Below, piece by piece: positions 14,121 through 15,707 of a stretch of 15,707 bases of DNA (position 1 is its first letter; the number at the start of each line of letters is the position of its first letter). Origin of the DNA: Sphingomonas sp. (GTDB lineage Bacteria > Pseudomonadota > Alphaproteobacteria > Sphingomonadales > Sphingomonadaceae); the NCBI GenBank assembly GCA_030824725.1, contig JAPJRE010000050.1:1-15707 (forward strand). The letters are read 5' to 3'. The translations under genes were made by a program, and so were the position numbers. Below the pieces are notes generated by a model that had not been told where the DNA came from, did not search any database, and saw nothing but the letters and a program-made list of their open reading frames with translations.

Positions 14121-15707
14121 ATGCCGCGCTTCTTCATCGATCGCCCGGTCTTCGCGTGGGTCATCGCCATCGCGATCGTGCTGGCGGGCGTGCTCGCCCT
14201 TCCGCAACTGCCGGTCGCGCGCTTCCCCAGTGTCGCGCCGCCGACGGTCAGCATCTATGCCAGCTATCCCGGCGCCACGCCGCAGACGCTCAACGACAGC
14301 GTCCTCTCGCTGATCCAGCGCGAGCTCTCCAGCGTGAAGAACCTGCTCTATTTCGAGAGCTCCGCCGACAGCGCCGGCGCTGCCTCGATCACCGCGACCT
14401 TCCGCCCCGGGACCGACCCGGAAATGGCGCAGGTCGACGTGCAGAACCGGCTGAAAGCGATCGAGGCGCGGCTGCCCCAGGTGGTGCGGCAGGCGGGTGT
14501 GACGGTCGAGTCCGCCAGCTCCGGCTTTCTGATGCTCGTCAGCCTGACGTCCGACGGGCAGCAGGACGAAGTCGCGCTGTCCGACTATATGTCGCGCAAC
14601 ATCGTCGACGAACTCAAGCGTGTGCCCGGCGTTGGCCGCGTCCAGAATTTCTCCGCCGAGCGCGCGATGCGGATCTGGATCGATCCGGCAAAGCTTGCCG
14701 GTTTCGGCCTAACCGTCACCGACGTCACCGCGGCGATCACCGAGCAGAACGTCCAGATCGCACCCGGTGCGCTCGGCGCGGAGCCGACCACGCAGGGGCA
14801 GCGCGTGCTGGTGCCGCTTGCCGCCGACGGCCAGCTCAAGACCATCGAGGACTTTGCCGGCGTCATCCTGAAGGCGAACCCCGACGGATCGAGCGTCACG
14901 CTCGACAAGGTCGCCCGCATCGAGTTGGGCTCGCAGAGCTTCGGCAACGCCACCCGCGAGAACGGCAAGGTCGCCGCGTCCGTCGGCATCCAGCTGAGCC
15001 CCGGCGCCAACGCCGTCGCGACGTCGCAGGCGGTGCGCACGCGCATGGACGAACTGGCGCGCGCGCTGCCGCCGGGGATGCGCTGGTCGGCCGGCTTCGA
15101 CACCGCCCCGTTCGTGCGCATCTCTATCGAGAAGGTGGTGCAGACGCTGGCCGAGGCAATGCTGCTCGTCTTCCTGGTGATGTACATCTTCCTGCAGAAG
15201 GTGCGCTACACGCTGATCCCGGCGATCGTCGCGCCCATCGCGCTGCTCGGCACGATCGCGGTGATGCTGGCGACGGGCTTTTCGATCAACGTGCTGACCA
15301 TGTTCGGCATGGTGCTGGCGATCGGCATCATCGTCGACGACGCGATCGTCGTCGTCGAGAATGTCGAGCGGCTGATGCACGAGGAGCATCTGTCGCCCCG
15401 CGACGCCACGGCAAAGGCGATGCGCGAGATCACGCCGGCGGTGATCGGCATCACGCTGGTGCTCTCGGCCGTGTTCGTCCCCATGGCGCTCGCCGCGGGT
15501 TTGGTGGGCACGATCTATCGCCAGTTCTCGGTGGCGATGGCCGTATCGATCCTGTTCTCCGCCTTCCTCGCGCTGACGCTCACCCCCGCGCTTTGCGCCA
15601 CGCTGCTCAAGCCGCTCGCCAAGGAGACGCGCAAGAATCGCTTCTTTACCTGGTTCGACCGCACGTTCGAGGCCGCCACCCAACGATATCAGGGCTGGGT
15701 GCGGGCG
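14121..15707 (+). CDS. RND multidrug efflux pump, AdeB-like (HAE1 family), 5' part only
   Basis: The frame is open from ATG 14121 to the window edge: 529 residues of a family usually about 1,040 long. It begins MPRFFIDRPVFAWVIAI (first membrane helix), followed by LPVARFPSVAPP and YPGATPQT, then the porter-domain sequence, and YIFLQKVRYTLIPAIVAPIAL in the membrane. The proton-relay pair is Asp406-Asp407 in IIVDDAIVVVENVER, matching AcrB Asp407/Asp408. The stretch SSGFLMLV and the FD-x-APFV-x-ISIEKV segment are close to Acinetobacter AdeB as remembered. A GAGGA overlapping the adaptor stop serves as ribosome-binding site. It exports drugs by proton antiport through the adaptor. An outer-membrane channel gene may follow beyond the window. 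The truncation is due to the window, not a defect. Confidence 0.95.
   Translation, partial: MPRFFIDRPVFAWVIAIAIVLAGVLALPQLPVARFPSVAPPTVSIYASYPGATPQTLNDSVLSLIQRELSSVKNLLYFESSADSAGAASITATFRPGTDPEMAQVDVQNRLKAIEARLPQVVRQAGVTVESASSGFLMLVSLTSDGQQDEVALSDYMSRNIVDELKRVPGVGRVQNFSAERAMRIWIDPAKLAGFGLTVTDVTAAITEQNVQIAPGALGAEPTTQGQRVLVPLAADGQLKTIEDFAGVILKANPDGSSVTLDKVARIELGSQSFGNATRENGKVAASVGIQLSPGANAVATSQAVRTRMDELARALPPGMRWSAGFDTAPFVRISIEKVVQTLAEAMLLVFLVMYIFLQKVRYTLIPAIVAPIALLGTIAVMLATGFSINVLTMFGMVLAIGIIVDDAIVVVENVERLMHEEHLSPRDATAKAMREITPAVIGITLVLSAVFVPMALAAGLVGTIYRQFSVAMAVSILFSAFLALTLTPALCATLLKPLAKETRKNRFFTWFDRTFEAATQRYQGWVRA

Overview
The window is high-GC DNA (by eye well above 60%) with tight gene packing, many 4-bp ATGA gene overlaps, a large TonB-dependent receptor ending in Phe, and a mix of families typical of alphaproteobacteria. 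A sphingomonad (Sphingomonas or a relative) is the best guess. This is an inference from style and gene content; no rRNA or tRNA gene is present to confirm it.

Layout. (1) Positions 111-2580, minus strand: a three-gene operon of thymidylate synthase (thyA), dihydrofolate reductase (folA) and a membrane-anchored M19 dipeptidase, each overlapping the next by ATGA. Divergent from it (2697-3089, plus) is a short RadC-like JAMM-domain protein. (2) Positions 3189-10763: a Tat-exported, PLP-dependent class V aminotransferase-fold enzyme (minus) is divergent from a TonB-dependent receptor (plus). The receptor is followed by a NosF-like ABC ATPase and two DUF3526-type ABC-2 permeases, overlapping by ATGA. 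(3) Positions 10764-11104: a stretch without intact genes that holds two recognisable fragments, the P-loop end of a CobW/COG0523 GTPase (plus) and the C-terminal end of an M1-family metallopeptidase (minus). (4) Positions 11105-15707: an AdeRS-like two-component system (minus) divergent from an AdeAB-like RND efflux pump (lipoprotein adaptor, then the inner-membrane pump, cut by the window edge).

The most interesting part is region 2 with the debris after it. A periplasmic PLP enzyme, an outer-membrane receptor and an ABC-2 transporter appear to form one locus. The receptor/enzyme spacer carries two fully overlapping divergent promoters whose -10 boxes are the two arms of one palindrome. A related motif (consensus TGRTAYAACRT) recurs upstream of the ABC genes and resembles Zur-type metal-regulator sites. 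The CobW remnant directly after the second permease would fit a former metal (possibly zinc) operon. The enzyme resembles the pyoverdine-maturing periplasmic enzyme PvdN in fold and export route. A metal or metallophore handling system is therefore a reasonable but unproven hypothesis.

Region 4 is a close structural parallel of Acinetobacter AdeRS-AdeABC. It includes an 11-bp-period direct repeat in the regulator/pump spacer, where AdeR binds in Acinetobacter. All family comparisons here are from memory of those families, not from a database search.
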